A stretch of DNA of 64,000 nt. Origin: Bradyrhizobium forestalis. Lineage in GTDB: Bacteria; Pseudomonadota; Alphaproteobacteria; Rhizobiales; Xanthobacteraceae. Numbering within the stretch: the first letter of the stretch is position 1; every line of letters begins with the position of its first letter. Position numbers and translations under genes: made by a program. Shown piece by piece: positions 17,318-25,671 of this stretch. The stretch spans positions 124,001-188,000 of the forward strand of contig NZ_PGVG01000011.1 of the NCBI RefSeq assembly GCF_002795245.1, read 5' to 3'. Under the pieces are notes generated by a model. That model saw only the letters and a program-made list of their open reading frames with translations. It did not search any database and was not told the origin of the DNA.

Positions 17318-18241
17318 GTGTCTCGCATCTCTCTAATGATCGCGGCCTTGTCCCTGCTGGGAGCAACGCTAGCACGCGCTTGGGCGGCCGAATTGCCTGT
17401 GAGCGAAGTCGCACCGGGAATCTTCGTACACTCCGGGACCATCGCCCTGATGACCCGCGAGAACGAAGGTGACATCGCCAATGTCGGCTTCATCGTGGGC
17501 GATGAGGCCGTGGCCGTGATCGACACCGGCGGCAGCCTTCGCGAAGGCGAGGCGCTGCTGGCCGCCGTGCGGGCCCGGACGCCCAAGCCGATCCGCTATG
17601 TCATCAACACCCACGGCCATCCCGACCATGTGTTCGGCAATGCCGCCTTTGTTGCGGAGGGCGTGAGCTTTGTCGGCCATAGCAGGCTGCCGCAGGCGCT
17701 CGCGACGCGCGGGCCGTTCTATCTCGACAATTTCCGCCGCATCATGGGCAGCGAACTGATCGATCCCGTCAGGATCATCGCCCCGACCCTGCTGGTTTCG
17801 GACACGACGATCCTGGATCTCGGAGCGCGGCGGCTGACCTTGCGCGCCTGGCCGGCCGGACACAGCGACAACGACCTGATCGTGTACGACGAGACGACCA
17901 AGACCCTGTTTGCGGGCGACCTCGTCTTTCTCCGCCACATTCCGGTCATGGACGGGAGCATCCGCGGCTGGCTCGACACGCTGAAGGGGATGGAGGCTAT
18001 CCCGGCGCTGCGGGTCGTTCCCGGCCATGGCCCCGTGAGCGACTGGCCTGCGGCACTGACCGATGAACGCCGCTACCTGTCAACGCTGCTGTCCGACGTC
18101 CGCGCGCTGAACAAAAAAGGCGAGCCGATCCGCGCCGCCGCGGACAAGGCCGCCGCGTCGGAACGAGCGCATTGGCAGCTGTTCGACGACTACAACGCCC
18201 GCAACGCAACCGCAGCATTCTCGGAAATTGAATGGGAATAG
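17318..18241 (+). CDS. Quinoprotein relay system zinc metallohydrolase
   Basis: The 307-residue protein starts with GTG after GAGG and carries a signal peptide (LARAWAAE). Its MBL metal site is H99-x-H101-x-D103-H104 ([12 protein letters not shown]), then AGHSDND, FAGDLVF and PGHGPVS. SoxH-related hydrolases of this type occur together with SoxYZ-like carriers near PQQ dehydrogenases and have been called a quinoprotein relay. No substrate is established. The likely picture is that it acts on something bound to the carrier encoded immediately downstream; that is inference. Confidence 0.86.
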   Translation: MSRISLMIAALSLLGATLARAWAAELPVSEVAPGIFVHSGTIALMTRENEGDIANVGFIVGDEAVAVIDTGGSLREGEALLAAVRARTPKPIRYVINTHGHPDHVFGNAAFVAEGVSFVGHSRLPQALATRGPFYLDNFRRIMGSELIDPVRIIAPTLLVSDTTILDLGARRLTLRAWPAGHSDNDLIVYDETTKTLFAGDLVFLRHIPVMDGSIRGWLDTLKGMEAIPALRVVPGHGPVSDWPAALTDERRYLSTLLSDVRALNKKGEPIRAAADKAAASERAHWQLFDDYNARNATAAFSEIEWE

Positions 18242-18285
18242 CGTGCGCGCTAGGCTGTACCAAACGATGTATCGTCCGCAGGACC

Positions 18286-19110
18286 ATGACCATGACGGGA
18301 TGCACACGCCGCCTCACTCTCACCGCCCTTCTGCTCGGTATCGCTTTCGCGATGCCGGCGCAGGCTGAGGAGGCCTACGATCCCTGGCCGGGCCTGGTGC
18401 AGGACATCTTCAATAGCCGTCCGATGAACGACGGCAGCGCCGTCATCGGCATCGAGATGCCCTATCGCGCCGAGGATGCGGCGATCGTGCCGGTCACCTT
18501 GCGCAGCAAGCTGTCGCCCGGCGACAGCAGGCGCATCCGTTCGATCACCCTGGTGATCGACCGCAATCCCGCGCCGATGGCGGCGAAGTTCGAGCTCGGG
18601 CCGGACGCCAATGTCACGGAGATCTCGACGCGCGTGCGCGTCAACAATTACACCGACGTGCATGCGGTGGCCGAGCTCAGCGACGGCCAGCTCTATGTCT
18701 CGAAAGTCTATGTAAAGGCCTCCGGCGGCTGCTCGGCGCCGGCAGCAAAGAATGTCGAAGAGGCCAGGAATCGGCTCGGCCAGATGCGTTACCGGCAGTT
18801 CGCACGCGAGGAGGCGCCGGCGAGCCGCGTGCGCGAGGCGCAGATCATGATCGGCCATCCCAACAATTCGGGCCTGCAGATGGACCAGGTCACGCAGCTT
18901 TATATCCCGGCCTTCTTCATCAACCAGCTCAAGCTGACGCAGGACGACAGTCCGGTGCTGTCAATGGAAGGCGGCATCTCGATCTCGGAAGATCCCAACC
19001 TGCGGTTCACCTATGTTTCCAACGGAGCCAGGCGCTTCCGCGCCGAGGCGAAAGACACGGATGGGCACGTGTTCCGGAATGAGTGGGACGTGGAGAAGCC
19101 GGGGACGTGA
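18286..19110 (+). CDS. Quinoprotein-associated fused SoxYZ-like carrier
   Basis: The 274-residue exported protein joins a SoxY-like N-terminal half to a SoxZ-like C-terminal half. The first half ends KASGGCSAPAAKN, equivalent to the mobile GGCGG arm whose Cys carries sulphur substrates in SoxY. The second half (AQIMIGHPNNSGLQMDQV... to the RNEWDV end) has the SoxZ pattern. A signal peptide (FAMPAQAEE) sends it to the periplasm. The start at 18286 follows AGGA and leaves a small gap after the metallohydrolase. No sox oxidation genes are nearby, so thiosulphate oxidation is unlikely. Confidence 0.87.
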   Translation: MTMTGCTRRLTLTALLLGIAFAMPAQAEEAYDPWPGLVQDIFNSRPMNDGSAVIGIEMPYRAEDAAIVPVTLRSKLSPGDSRRIRSITLVIDRNPAPMAAKFELGPDANVTEISTRVRVNNYTDVHAVAELSDGQLYVSKVYVKASGGCSAPAAKNVEEARNRLGQMRYRQFAREEAPASRVREAQIMIGHPNNSGLQMDQVTQLYIPAFFINQLKLTQDDSPVLSMEGGISISEDPNLRFTYVSNGARRFRAEAKDTDGHVFRNEWDVEKPGT

Positions 19111-19128
19111 GGCGTGAGGCTTGCACTG

Positions 19129-19285
19129 CTTCCCCTCTCCCCTTGTGGGAGAGGGTGGCTCGCTGCGTAAGCAGCGAGACGGGTGAGGGGTTGCCTCCGC
19201 GCGCACCTCTCTCACGCTAGAATGCGCCGATAGAACCCCTCATCCGGCGCTTCGCGCCACCTTCTCCCACAAGGGGAGAAGGAAG
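19129..19285. repeat. Intergenic palindrome between convergent genes
   Basis: About 30 bases at 19129-19158 pair with 19257-19285 with few mismatches. The arms contain CTCCCCTTGTGGGAGA-type sequence, and a second small hairpin (GCTCGCTGCG TAA GCAGCGAG) sits inside. It lies between the SoxYZ-like gene (plus) and the 119-residue exported protein (minus) and shares its core with the hairpin at 3786-3816. Confidence 0.65.
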
Positions 19286-19308
19286 TAGGCACCGTCTGCG
19301 CCGCCATA

Positions 19309-19668
19309 CTAGAAACACCTCACCTCGGCTTCCGCCTGCGCGCGCCGCAAATCAGTCACCGCCGCGTTCGCCTGCTCCGAGGTCCGGAACTGGACGCCGA
19401 GATTGCCGCGCACTTGCGACATGCTGAGCGCGGTCTCTGCGGTAACATAGCGCTCGTAGGGCACGATCGAGGCGACCACGTCGATCGAGCAGGAACATTG
19501 CTCGATTGCGGCCCGCGTCTCGCCATTGGCCTTCATGCAGCCATAGACATATTCCGCGCGCGCTGAGGTCGGATAATCATTGGCCTCCTCGGCCCGCACC
19601 GCGCAAGCGGAAGCCGCCAATACCGCCAATGCGGCGACAATCGGTCGTAGCCGTCCGGCCAGATTCAT
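19309..19668 (-). CDS. Small exported protein of the PQQ neighbourhood
   Basis: The 119-residue protein has a signal peptide (LAVLAASACAVRAEE) and a short helical domain with cysteines at YGCMKANG, EQCSCSID and the C-terminal CF. I recognise the pattern as a conserved uncharacterised protein found near PQQ dehydrogenase genes, but cannot give it a function. The cysteines suggest disulphides or metal or haem-independent redox work in the periplasm. GGAGG stands before the ATG. It is divergent from the ABC transporter genes that start at 19756. Confidence 0.72.
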   Translation of the reverse strand: MNLAGRLRPIVAALAVLAASACAVRAEEANDYPTSARAEYVYGCMKANGETRAAIEQCSCSIDVVASIVPYERYVTAETALSMSQVRGNLGVQFRTSEQANAAVTDLRRAQAEAEVRCF

Positions 19669-19755
19669 GCGCGTCCTCCCGCTGGTTGCGACCAAGGCTA
19701 TGCTATGCGTATTGTCCTGAAAAGCACTCCGTCAGAGGAAACGGCTCACAAGGTG

Positions 19756-20736
19756 ATGAGAGTTTTGGGACGAATATCGGCGCTCGCGGTGACGCTGGCG
19801 CTGACGCTGGCCGCACCGGCCCGCGCTGCGGAGACGATCCGCCTTGCGGTGCAGAAAACCGGAACATTCTCGTGGGAGCTGGCCGCAATCCGCAGCGCCG
19901 GCCTCGACAAGGAGGCCGGCCTGTCGCTGGAGGTCACCGAGCTCGCGAGCACCGAGGCCGGCAAGATCGCGATGCGCGCCGGCAGCGCCGACATCATCCT
20001 GTCGGACTGGCTGTGGGTGTCGCGCGAGCGTGCGCTGGGCGCCAAGCTCACTTTCTATCCCTATTCCAGTGCGCTTGGTGCGGTGATGGTGCCGGCCAAT
20101 TCGCCAATCAAGACGCTCGCAGACCTGAAGGGCCGCAAGCTCGCCGTCGCCGGCGGGGCGATCGACAAGAGCTGGCTGCTGCTGCAGGCGCGGATGAAAC
20201 AGGACGGCATCGACCTGAAATCGGAAGCGACCATCGTCTATGGCGCGCCGCCCCTGATCGCCGCCAAGGCGCTCGATGGCGAGATGGATGCGAGCCTCAA
20301 TTTCTGGAATTTCTGCGCCCAGCTCGAAGCCAAGGGCTTTAGACGCCTCACCGGGATCGAGGACATTTTGCCCAAGCTGGGCGCCAAGGGTGCTGTCTCC
20401 GCCGTCGGCTACGTCTTCGACGAGAGCTGGGCCGCGAGCCATCGCGACGCCGTGGCGCGCTTCATCGCGATGACCCGCAAGGCCAAAGAGCTGCTGGCGA
20501 CTTCGGATGCGGCCTGGGACAAGGTCGCGCCGCTCACCGGCGCCACCGACCCGGCCGTGCTCAAGACCTATCGCGAGCGCTACCGCGACGGCATTCCGCG
20601 CCGGAGCATCGACGACGAGGAGAAGGATGCGCGCGTGCTCTACCGCGTGCTGGCCGAGATCGGCGGCCGCGACCTCGTCGGCCCCGCAGCCGAGCTCGAT
20701 CCCGGCACGTTCTATCACGCAGTCCCCGGAGACTGA
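19756..20736 (+). CDS. ABC transporter periplasmic binding protein, nitrate/sulfonate type
   Basis: The 326-residue protein has a signal peptide (LAAPARAAE) and the SsuA/TauA/NrtA-type fold: IRLAVQKTGTFSWELAAIR, SADIILSDWLWVSRER, LADLKGRKLAVAGGAIDK. The start is uncertain; 19756 gives a good signal peptide, and GAGGAA lies about 15 bases upstream. The permease and ATPase follow directly. Ligands in this family include sulfonates, nitrate, aromatic acids and thiamine precursors, and sequence alone does not choose between them. Its place among quinoprotein accessory genes suggests a role in the same system. Confidence 0.85.
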   Translation: MRVLGRISALAVTLALTLAAPARAAETIRLAVQKTGTFSWELAAIRSAGLDKEAGLSLEVTELASTEAGKIAMRAGSADIILSDWLWVSRERALGAKLTFYPYSSALGAVMVPANSPIKTLADLKGRKLAVAGGAIDKSWLLLQARMKQDGIDLKSEATIVYGAPPLIAAKALDGEMDASLNFWNFCAQLEAKGFRRLTGIEDILPKLGAKGAVSAVGYVFDESWAASHRDAVARFIAMTRKAKELLATSDAAWDKVAPLTGATDPAVLKTYRERYRDGIPRRSIDDEEKDARVLYRVLAEIGGRDLVGPAAELDPGTFYHAVPGD

Positions 20737-20737
20737 G

Positions 20738-21475
20738 GTGCTGCGTCTGCTCTCGTTCACCCTGTTCCTCGCGATCTGGTGGATTGCGGCGCTCCTGGTC
20801 GGCGGCGCGAAGCTGCCCTCCCCGCCGGCCGTGCTCCAGGTGATGATCGCAGAAGCCTCATCCGGCGCACTGTTCCTGCATCTCGGTGCGACGCTGGCCC
20901 GCGTCGCGCTCGCCTTCACCTTGGCGATGTCGCTCGGCAGCGCCATCGGCTACCTCATGGGCCGGGTGAAGCTCGCCGACCGGCTCGGCGATCCCTGGCT
21001 GATCCTGCTGCTCAATTTGCCGGCGCTGGTCGTGATCGTGCTGGCCTACATCTGGGCCGGGCTCACCGAAGCCGCCGCGATCGCGGCGATCGCCATCAAC
21101 AAGCTGCCGACCGCCATCGTCACCTTGCGCGAGGGTACGCGCGCACTCGACCGCTCGCTCGACGAGATGGCAAGCGTGTTCGCGATGCCGCGCTGGCGCG
21201 CGTTCCGCCACGTCGTGCTGCCGCAGCTGGCGCCCTATATCGCAGCCTCCGCGCGCTCCGGACTGTCACTGGTGTGGAAGATCGTGCTGGTCGCCGAGCT
21301 GCTGGGCCGCCCGAACGGCGTCGGCTTCGAGATCGGCGTCGCCTTCCAGCTGTTCGACACGCCGCGGCTGCTGGCCTATTCGCTGACCTTCGCCGCCGTC
21401 GTGCTCGTCATCGAAACCTTGCTGGTGCAGCCGTTCGAAGCCCGCGCAAACAGGTGGCGGCCCCGTGCGGCTTGA
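20738..21475 (+). CDS. ABC transporter permease, nitrate/sulfonate type
   Basis: The 245-residue inner-membrane protein starts with GTG one base after the previous stop, with GGAG at 20728-20731. It has about six transmembrane segments and the cytoplasmic EAA-type loop DEMASVFAMPRWRAFRHVVLPQLAPYI that contacts the ATPase. It is the SsuC/TauC type. Its 3' end overlaps the start of the ATPase gene by 11 bases, showing a tight operon. Confidence 0.87.
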   Translation: MLRLLSFTLFLAIWWIAALLVGGAKLPSPPAVLQVMIAEASSGALFLHLGATLARVALAFTLAMSLGSAIGYLMGRVKLADRLGDPWLILLLNLPALVVIVLAYIWAGLTEAAAIAAIAINKLPTAIVTLREGTRALDRSLDEMASVFAMPRWRAFRHVVLPQLAPYIAASARSGLSLVWKIVLVAELLGRPNGVGFEIGVAFQLFDTPRLLAYSLTFAAVVLVIETLLVQPFEARANRWRPRAA

Positions 21476-22193
21476 GGTCGAGATCACAGGCAAGACCTTC
21501 AGGAGCGCCGCGGGCGGAACGCACGAGGTGCTGGCGCCGGTCAGATTCGCGCTTCAATCCGGCGAGGTCGGCGTGCTGATCGGCCCGTCCGGCTGCGGCA
21601 AGAGCACGATGCTGCGCATCATCCTGGGATTGGACCACGACTTTGCAGGCCGCATCACGCGGCCGCCGGAGGCCCGCATCGGAATGGTGTTCCAGGAGCC
21701 GCGGCTGCTGCCGTGGCGCTCGGTCGAGCAGAATGTGCGGCTGGCTGCGCCCGATGTCGCTGATGCCAAGCTCGCCGAGCTGTTCAAAATCCTGGAGCTG
21801 GAAGCGCATCGCAACCACTATCCCGGTGAGCTCTCGCTGGGTTTGGCCCGGCGCGTGGCGCTCGCCCGCGCCTTTGCCGTCGAGCCGGATATTCTGGTGC
21901 TCGACGAACCGCTGGCATCGCTCGATGACGCTCTCGCCGGACGCCTGCGCGATGAGATCGCAACGCTCGTCGCGAGCCGGCCGGTGATGACGCTTTTGGT
22001 GACACACAGCCTGGACGATGCAGTGCGCCTGGGCGACCGGCTGTTCTTCCTGTCGCCGCGGCCGGCGCGGATCGTGGCCGAGGTACCTATCCCCATCCCG
22101 CGCGACAGACGCGGCGAAGCCGAGATTGCGGCGATCAAGGCCGGCCTCGCCCAACGAACTCAAGGCGACCGCACTGAGCGAGATGTCTCATAG
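21465..22193 (+). CDS. ABC transporter ATPase, nitrate/sulfonate type
   Basis: The 242-residue ATPase starts with GTG. It shows Walker A GPSGCGKST, Q-loop VFQEPRLLPW, Walker B ILVLDEP and the switch His in VTHSLDDA. The signature sequence is LSLGLARR in place of the usual LSGGQ; similar variants occur in this subfamily, so it is probably still active. It is the third gene of the 19756-22193 transporter and is followed closely by the pentapeptide-repeat gene. Confidence 0.87.
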   Translation: MRLEVEITGKTFRSAAGGTHEVLAPVRFALQSGEVGVLIGPSGCGKSTMLRIILGLDHDFAGRITRPPEARIGMVFQEPRLLPWRSVEQNVRLAAPDVADAKLAELFKILELEAHRNHYPGELSLGLARRVALARAFAVEPDILVLDEPLASLDDALAGRLRDEIATLVASRPVMTLLVTHSLDDAVRLGDRLFFLSPRPARIVAEVPIPIPRDRRGEAEIAAIKAGLAQRTQGDRTERDVS

Positions 22194-22241
22194 CCGTTGG
22201 CCTGGCGGACGTGCTAGACTAGGTCGGTGGCGGAGCTGATG

Positions 22242-23036
22242 ATGACGCGGACGGTCGCCTTCGCAACGCTTGCTCTTGCGCTCGTCACCATGACGGCGGG
22301 CGCGCAGGACATGATGCGTGACGTCGACCTCACCTCGCCCGCGATGGTCTCGGCCGAAATGACCAGGCCAGAGGTCGAGGCCATGCTGGCCAAAGCCAGC
22401 GCCGCGCAGCCTGCCGATTTCACCGGCAAACGCCTGTCGGGCCTCGATCTCTCGGGGCTGGACCTATCCAACGCGATCCTCCGCGCCGCGCGTCTCAACA
22501 AGACGATACTCCGGGACGCCAAGCTTGACCGTGCAATCCTCGATCAGGCGTGGCTGCTGGAAGCGGATCTGACCGGCGCAAGCTTGAAGGGCGCCAATCT
22601 GTTCGCCTCGCAAATGGCCCGCGCGCGTCTCGACGGCGCGAACCTGTCGGGAGCGCGCATCGCTGCCGATCTCACCGGCGCAAGCATGGTCGGCGCCTCG
22701 ATCGCGAACGCGCATCTCGGCGCCGATATGCGCAACCAGTCGATGGGGCTGATGCGCGCGGTGCTGAGATCCGCCAATCTGGAACGGCTGAACGCGCGCA
22801 ACGCCGATTTGTCGCGCGTCGACCTCGAATTCGCGGTCCTCAGGGGCGCCGATCTGAGCGGCGCATCACTGAAGAACGCCCAACTCGGCGGAGCCGATCT
22901 GACCGGCGCCATCGTCATCGACGCCGATTTCGACGGCGCCGATCTCGTCTCGGCGAAGCTGATCGCACCGAACGGCCTTGACCGCGCCAAGAATTTCGAC
23001 AAGGCAAAGAACCGCGAGCGCCTGATCAGGGAATGA
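22242..23036 (+). CDS. Exported pentapeptide-repeat protein
   Basis: The 264-residue protein has a signal peptide (MTAGAQ) and then many A(D/N)LxG-type pentapeptides (LSGLDLSGLDLSNAIL, ADLTGASLKGANL, ANLSGARIAADL, ADLSGASLKNAQL). These form a right-handed quadrilateral beta-helix. The ATG at 22242 lies six bases after GGAG; two earlier in-frame starts exist. It follows the transporter ATPase by 48 bases and overlaps or abuts the next small gene, so it may belong to that operon. The function is unknown; export argues against a role in gyrase protection. Confidence 0.8.
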   Translation: MTRTVAFATLALALVTMTAGAQDMMRDVDLTSPAMVSAEMTRPEVEAMLAKASAAQPADFTGKRLSGLDLSGLDLSNAILRAARLNKTILRDAKLDRAILDQAWLLEADLTGASLKGANLFASQMARARLDGANLSGARIAADLTGASMVGASIANAHLGADMRNQSMGLMRAVLRSANLERLNARNADLSRVDLEFAVLRGADLSGASLKNAQLGGADLTGAIVIDADFDGADLVSAKLIAPNGLDRAKNFDKAKNRERLIRE

Positions 23037-23062
23037 CGGCCCGCCTTTGGGAGGACTGGCTG

Positions 23063-23410
23063 ATGCGTTGGATTCTAGCTTTGATCGCGTTGTTGACGCT
23101 TGCCGGCGAAGCCGCCGCGCAGGCCAAGGGCAAGGGAATCCGGCTCTGGAATCTGACGACCGAGACGATCTCCGGCTTCCAGCTCGCTCCCGCCGGCAGG
23201 ACCGATTGGGGTCCGAACCAATGCTTGAACGACAAGGACAAGGAGGTCGACCACGACGAGCGGCTGCGCATCACCGGCGTCGAGCCGGGCCATTACGACG
23301 CCAGAGTAAGCTATCCCAACGGCCGGCAGTGCATCGTCCGCGGCATCGAGATCAGGGCCGACGCGGTGTTCTCAATCGCCGATAAGGATTTGAAGGATTG
23401 CACCAAGTAG
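23063..23410 (+). CDS. Small exported protein of unknown function
   Basis: The 115-residue protein has a signal peptide (LTLAGEAAAQ) and a single beta-rich domain (IRLWNLTTETISGFQLAP, DWGPNQCLNDKDKEVDHDERLRI opening, VSYPNGRQC, FSIADKDLKDC). It has four cysteines, probably in disulphides, and an acidic DKDKEVDHDE segment that could bind a cation, though it is not an EF-hand. GGGAGG before ATG 23063 decides the start over an upstream ATG that overlaps the pentapeptide gene. The family is not recognised. Confidence 0.7.
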   Translation: MRWILALIALLTLAGEAAAQAKGKGIRLWNLTTETISGFQLAPAGRTDWGPNQCLNDKDKEVDHDERLRITGVEPGHYDARVSYPNGRQCIVRGIEIRADAVFSIADKDLKDCTK

Positions 23411-23419
23411 CGCGACCGC

Positions 23420-23629
23420 TCACGCCTTGTCATGCGTGTGCGGATATTCGCAGCGCCACCGCACCGCCTGCCACTTCGGATGCTCGCCGACCCATTGCGC
23501 GATATAGGGCGGCGCGGCCATCACGCATTGGCGAGGCGACCCGGAATAGTTGAACACCAGATGCTGCTCCTCGCAGGTCGCAGGCGAGAGCACCGCACAC
23601 ACAGTCACCACCAGGTCAATCGGGTTCAT
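23420..23629 (-). CDS. Conserved hypothetical protein, 69 residues
   Basis: The short protein begins MNPIDLVVTVCAVLS with cysteines in PATCEEQ, PRQCVM and WRCEYP and a Trp-rich end (AQWVGEHPKWQAVRWRCEY). I have the impression that it is widespread and well conserved in Rhizobiales, without known function. AAGGAT lies before the start. It is convergent with the exported protein at 23063-23410. Confidence 0.65.
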   Translation of the reverse strand: MNPIDLVVTVCAVLSPATCEEQHLVFNYSGSPRQCVMAAPPYIAQWVGEHPKWQAVRWRCEYPHTHDKA

Positions 23630-23765
23630 GCCGGGATCCTTACGCAAGGGGCAATGGAGAGATTAGCACACAGAGCTACGTCCCAAGGAGGGGGAAGTTG
23701 CAGTTCCGGCGTGAGAATTGGGCGGCCTCGCACTTCGCGCAGGCGGGAGAGGCGAAGATCCGGCC

Positions 23766-24635
23766 CTAGAAGTTGACGCCAAACACGAGTCGCGCCTGAT
23801 GCCGCTCGAAATTGACGAGGTCGAGATTGCCGCCCGAGCCGGCCGGGCGACCCCAGGCCTGCATGCTCCAGCTCATGGTGAGCCGCGAACTTGGGGAGAG
23901 CTGGAAATAGGCAGTGGGGCCGACAAACAGGGCCTGGCCTGCGAACTCACCGAGACCGATGCCTTCATACTGCCGGAAATAGCGCATCTCGCCGCCGAGG
24001 AGCACATCGGGCCGGACGCGCACCAGGGTAGCAAACGCCGCGCCGATCGTGGAGCTCTTCTCGGATACCCCTCCAATCTCGAAGCGCGCCCATTCCGGTT
24101 GATAGGTCAGGTTGAGGGCACCGATGGCGAAGTTCGGGATGAGTTCGCGGTCGAAGGCCAGCGTGAAATCGGTGCCATACATCCGCCCTTTCGCGCCGCT
24201 GGTCTCGTCGATGCGGTCGCCGTGGAGCTCGGCAGCGATGGTGAGGCCGAACGGCGCGCGCTCGCGGTCGAGCAGGCGATAGCGCAGGTCGAGCGAGGCG
24301 CCCTGGAAGTTGAACTGGCGGCGGTCATCGATATCAGGGACGCCGGTGATGTCGTGCAAGCTGGCGGCGCCGCCGACCTCGATACGAAAATTCGGCAGCG
24401 GCACAACCTCGATCTCGACCTCCTGCGCAAGGGCGCGATAGGTGCCACCGCCCTTGCCGAAGCGGCCCGTCGTCTCGCTCTGGAATTCGCGCTCGCCGAC
24501 ATTGCCGACATCGGTGCCGATCATGAAGCCGAAGATATGCTCGGTATCAAAGCCTTCTTCGGCGCTGGTGCGTGCCGGCGTCAGCGCGATCGCGCACCCA
24601 ATCACCATCCAGAACTTACAGGCCCTGCCGCCCAT
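23766..24635 (-). CDS. Outer-membrane beta-barrel protein
   Basis: The 289-residue protein has a signal peptide (IGCAIALTPARTSAEE) followed by alternating polar/hydrophobic strands typical of an outer-membrane barrel (FNFQGASLDLRYRLLD, RMYGTDFTLAFDREL, EMRYFRQYEGI). It ends LVFGVNF with terminal Phe, the assembly signal for outer-membrane proteins. It lies downstream of pqqA on the same strand. Possible roles are a channel for substrate or metal, but no family can be named. The start is chosen for the signal peptide; the ribosome-binding site is weak. Confidence 0.75.
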   Translation of the reverse strand: MGGRACKFWMVIGCAIALTPARTSAEEGFDTEHIFGFMIGTDVGNVGEREFQSETTGRFGKGGGTYRALAQEVEIEVVPLPNFRIEVGGAASLHDITGVPDIDDRRQFNFQGASLDLRYRLLDRERAPFGLTIAAELHGDRIDETSGAKGRMYGTDFTLAFDRELIPNFAIGALNLTYQPEWARFEIGGVSEKSSTIGAAFATLVRVRPDVLLGGEMRYFRQYEGIGLGEFAGQALFVGPTAYFQLSPSSRLTMSWSMQAWGRPAGSGGNLDLVNFERHQARLVFGVNF

Positions 24636-24811
24636 CCCGTGCCCCAAAAGCGCGCGCCGCTCTGATGCGGCAACAGCGCTGACCGAGCACCAGCGTAACA
24701 CACTGCCGCAGAGCATGGTCGAGATTTTGATGGAAGAGGATCGAGGCCTTTGCACGCGTGGCTTGGCGTCAATCGCAAAGCACCGAGCAAAACGAGGCCA
24801 AGCCGAAATCT

Positions 24812-24855
24812 GACACTGCCGAGATTCGACACTGCCGAGATCGACACTGCCACGG
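24812..24855. repeat. Three tandem copies of a 15-bp unit
   Basis: GACACTGCCGAGATTC, GACACTGCCGAGATC and GACACTGCCACGG follow one another between pqqA and the outer-membrane protein gene. The units could be a regulator binding array or a slippage product. Confidence 0.6.
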
Positions 24856-24898
24856 CTGCGACGGCGTTCGCCATCGAAACCGCGGCAGGTCGTTGGTC

Positions 24899-24979
24899 TT
24901 ACTTGCGCGAAGCGCAGGCGTACATGTTGATTTCCATGCCGACCGGCACTTCCACGATCTTCGGAGCTTTCCAAGCCAT
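24899..24979 (-). CDS. pqqA: PQQ precursor peptide PqqA
   Basis: A 26-codon gene encodes a peptide beginning MAWKAPKIVEVPVG and ending NMYACASRK. It contains the diagnostic Glu16-x3-Tyr20 pair (EINMY); these are the two residues joined by PqqE and turned into PQQ. Length and sequence match the PqqA peptides of methylotrophs and rhizobia closely. GGGAG stands seven bases before the ATG. No pqqBCDE genes are in the window, so this is a stand-alone copy that relies on maturation genes elsewhere. It lies downstream of the lanmodulin-like gene on the same strand, which fits supply of cofactor to the three PQQ dehydrogenases nearby. Confidence 0.95.
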   Translation of the reverse strand: MAWKAPKIVEVPVGMEINMYACASRK

Positions 24980-25197
24980 TCGGGTCTCCCAAGGTATTGA
25001 GCGCGACATCGCGCGGCGCAAAACCTAGGGCTGCGTCAGGTGCAGTTCAAGCCTCGATTCGACTGCCGAGCGCGTCTGTGTCGATTCTTCGCGGCTGCAT
25101 TTCTCTCTCGGACAAAGCCAGTTCCCTCTTGGTCAAACACGACCAGCGAGACACGACCTTGTGCAACGCACCGCGCGTCGAATCGACAACGACGCCG

Positions 25198-25527
25198 TCA
25201 GCAGCCCTTGTCGGCCATTTCAGCACTCGGCTTGGCACCTTCGGCGCGCTGAGCCGCCGTCGGCTCACTCTGCATTTGCCGCTGCGCATCCTCGGACGAC
25301 GCCGCCGTTTCACCGCTTGCACGATTCATCGTGCTGGTCGGCGGATGCTGACTGGTATCAGTCGCTGAACTGGACGAGTGCGATTGCGCGGAGCCCACGG
25401 TGACCGGACCAGAACCAGCATCCTTGCCGGTGCTGGCGCTGCCGGTGTTGCACGGACCGGCGAGGGCAACGCCGGCGCTCAACGTCAGGATCGCGCAGGC
25501 AGCAAGAACGGAACGTTTTGTGTTCAT
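25198..25527 (-). CDS. Small Ser/Thr-rich exported protein
   Basis: The 109-residue protein has a signal peptide (LSAGVALAGP) and a low-complexity Ser/Thr/Gln/Ala-rich body (SHSSSSATDTSQHPPTSTMNRA) ending DKGC. One Cys follows the signal cleavage site and one is at the very end. GAGGAG stands six bases before the chosen ATG. It lies between the lanmodulin-like gene and pqqA, all on the minus strand. No function can be given; it looks intrinsically disordered. Confidence 0.65.
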   Translation of the reverse strand: MNTKRSVLAACAILTLSAGVALAGPCNTGSASTGKDAGSGPVTVGSAQSHSSSSATDTSQHPPTSTMNRASGETAASSEDAQRQMQSEPTAAQRAEGAKPSAEMADKGC

Positions 25528-25671
25528 CTGCATCTCCTCTTCTCCCGCCGCGCAGCCCCGGCGCCAGGCAGGACATGCGGAGAAAACAGGCCGAGCAGCC
25601 CGATGTTCCCGCGCGTCAGACCGGAACGACCGCAAACGTTGCGCGCGTCATGTCTGTTCCGATTGCGGCGC

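Noticed and set aside
17318..19110. Thiosulphate oxidation (sox) genes
   Set aside because: Only a SoxH-like hydrolase and a fused SoxYZ-like carrier are present, with no soxA, soxX, soxB or soxC.
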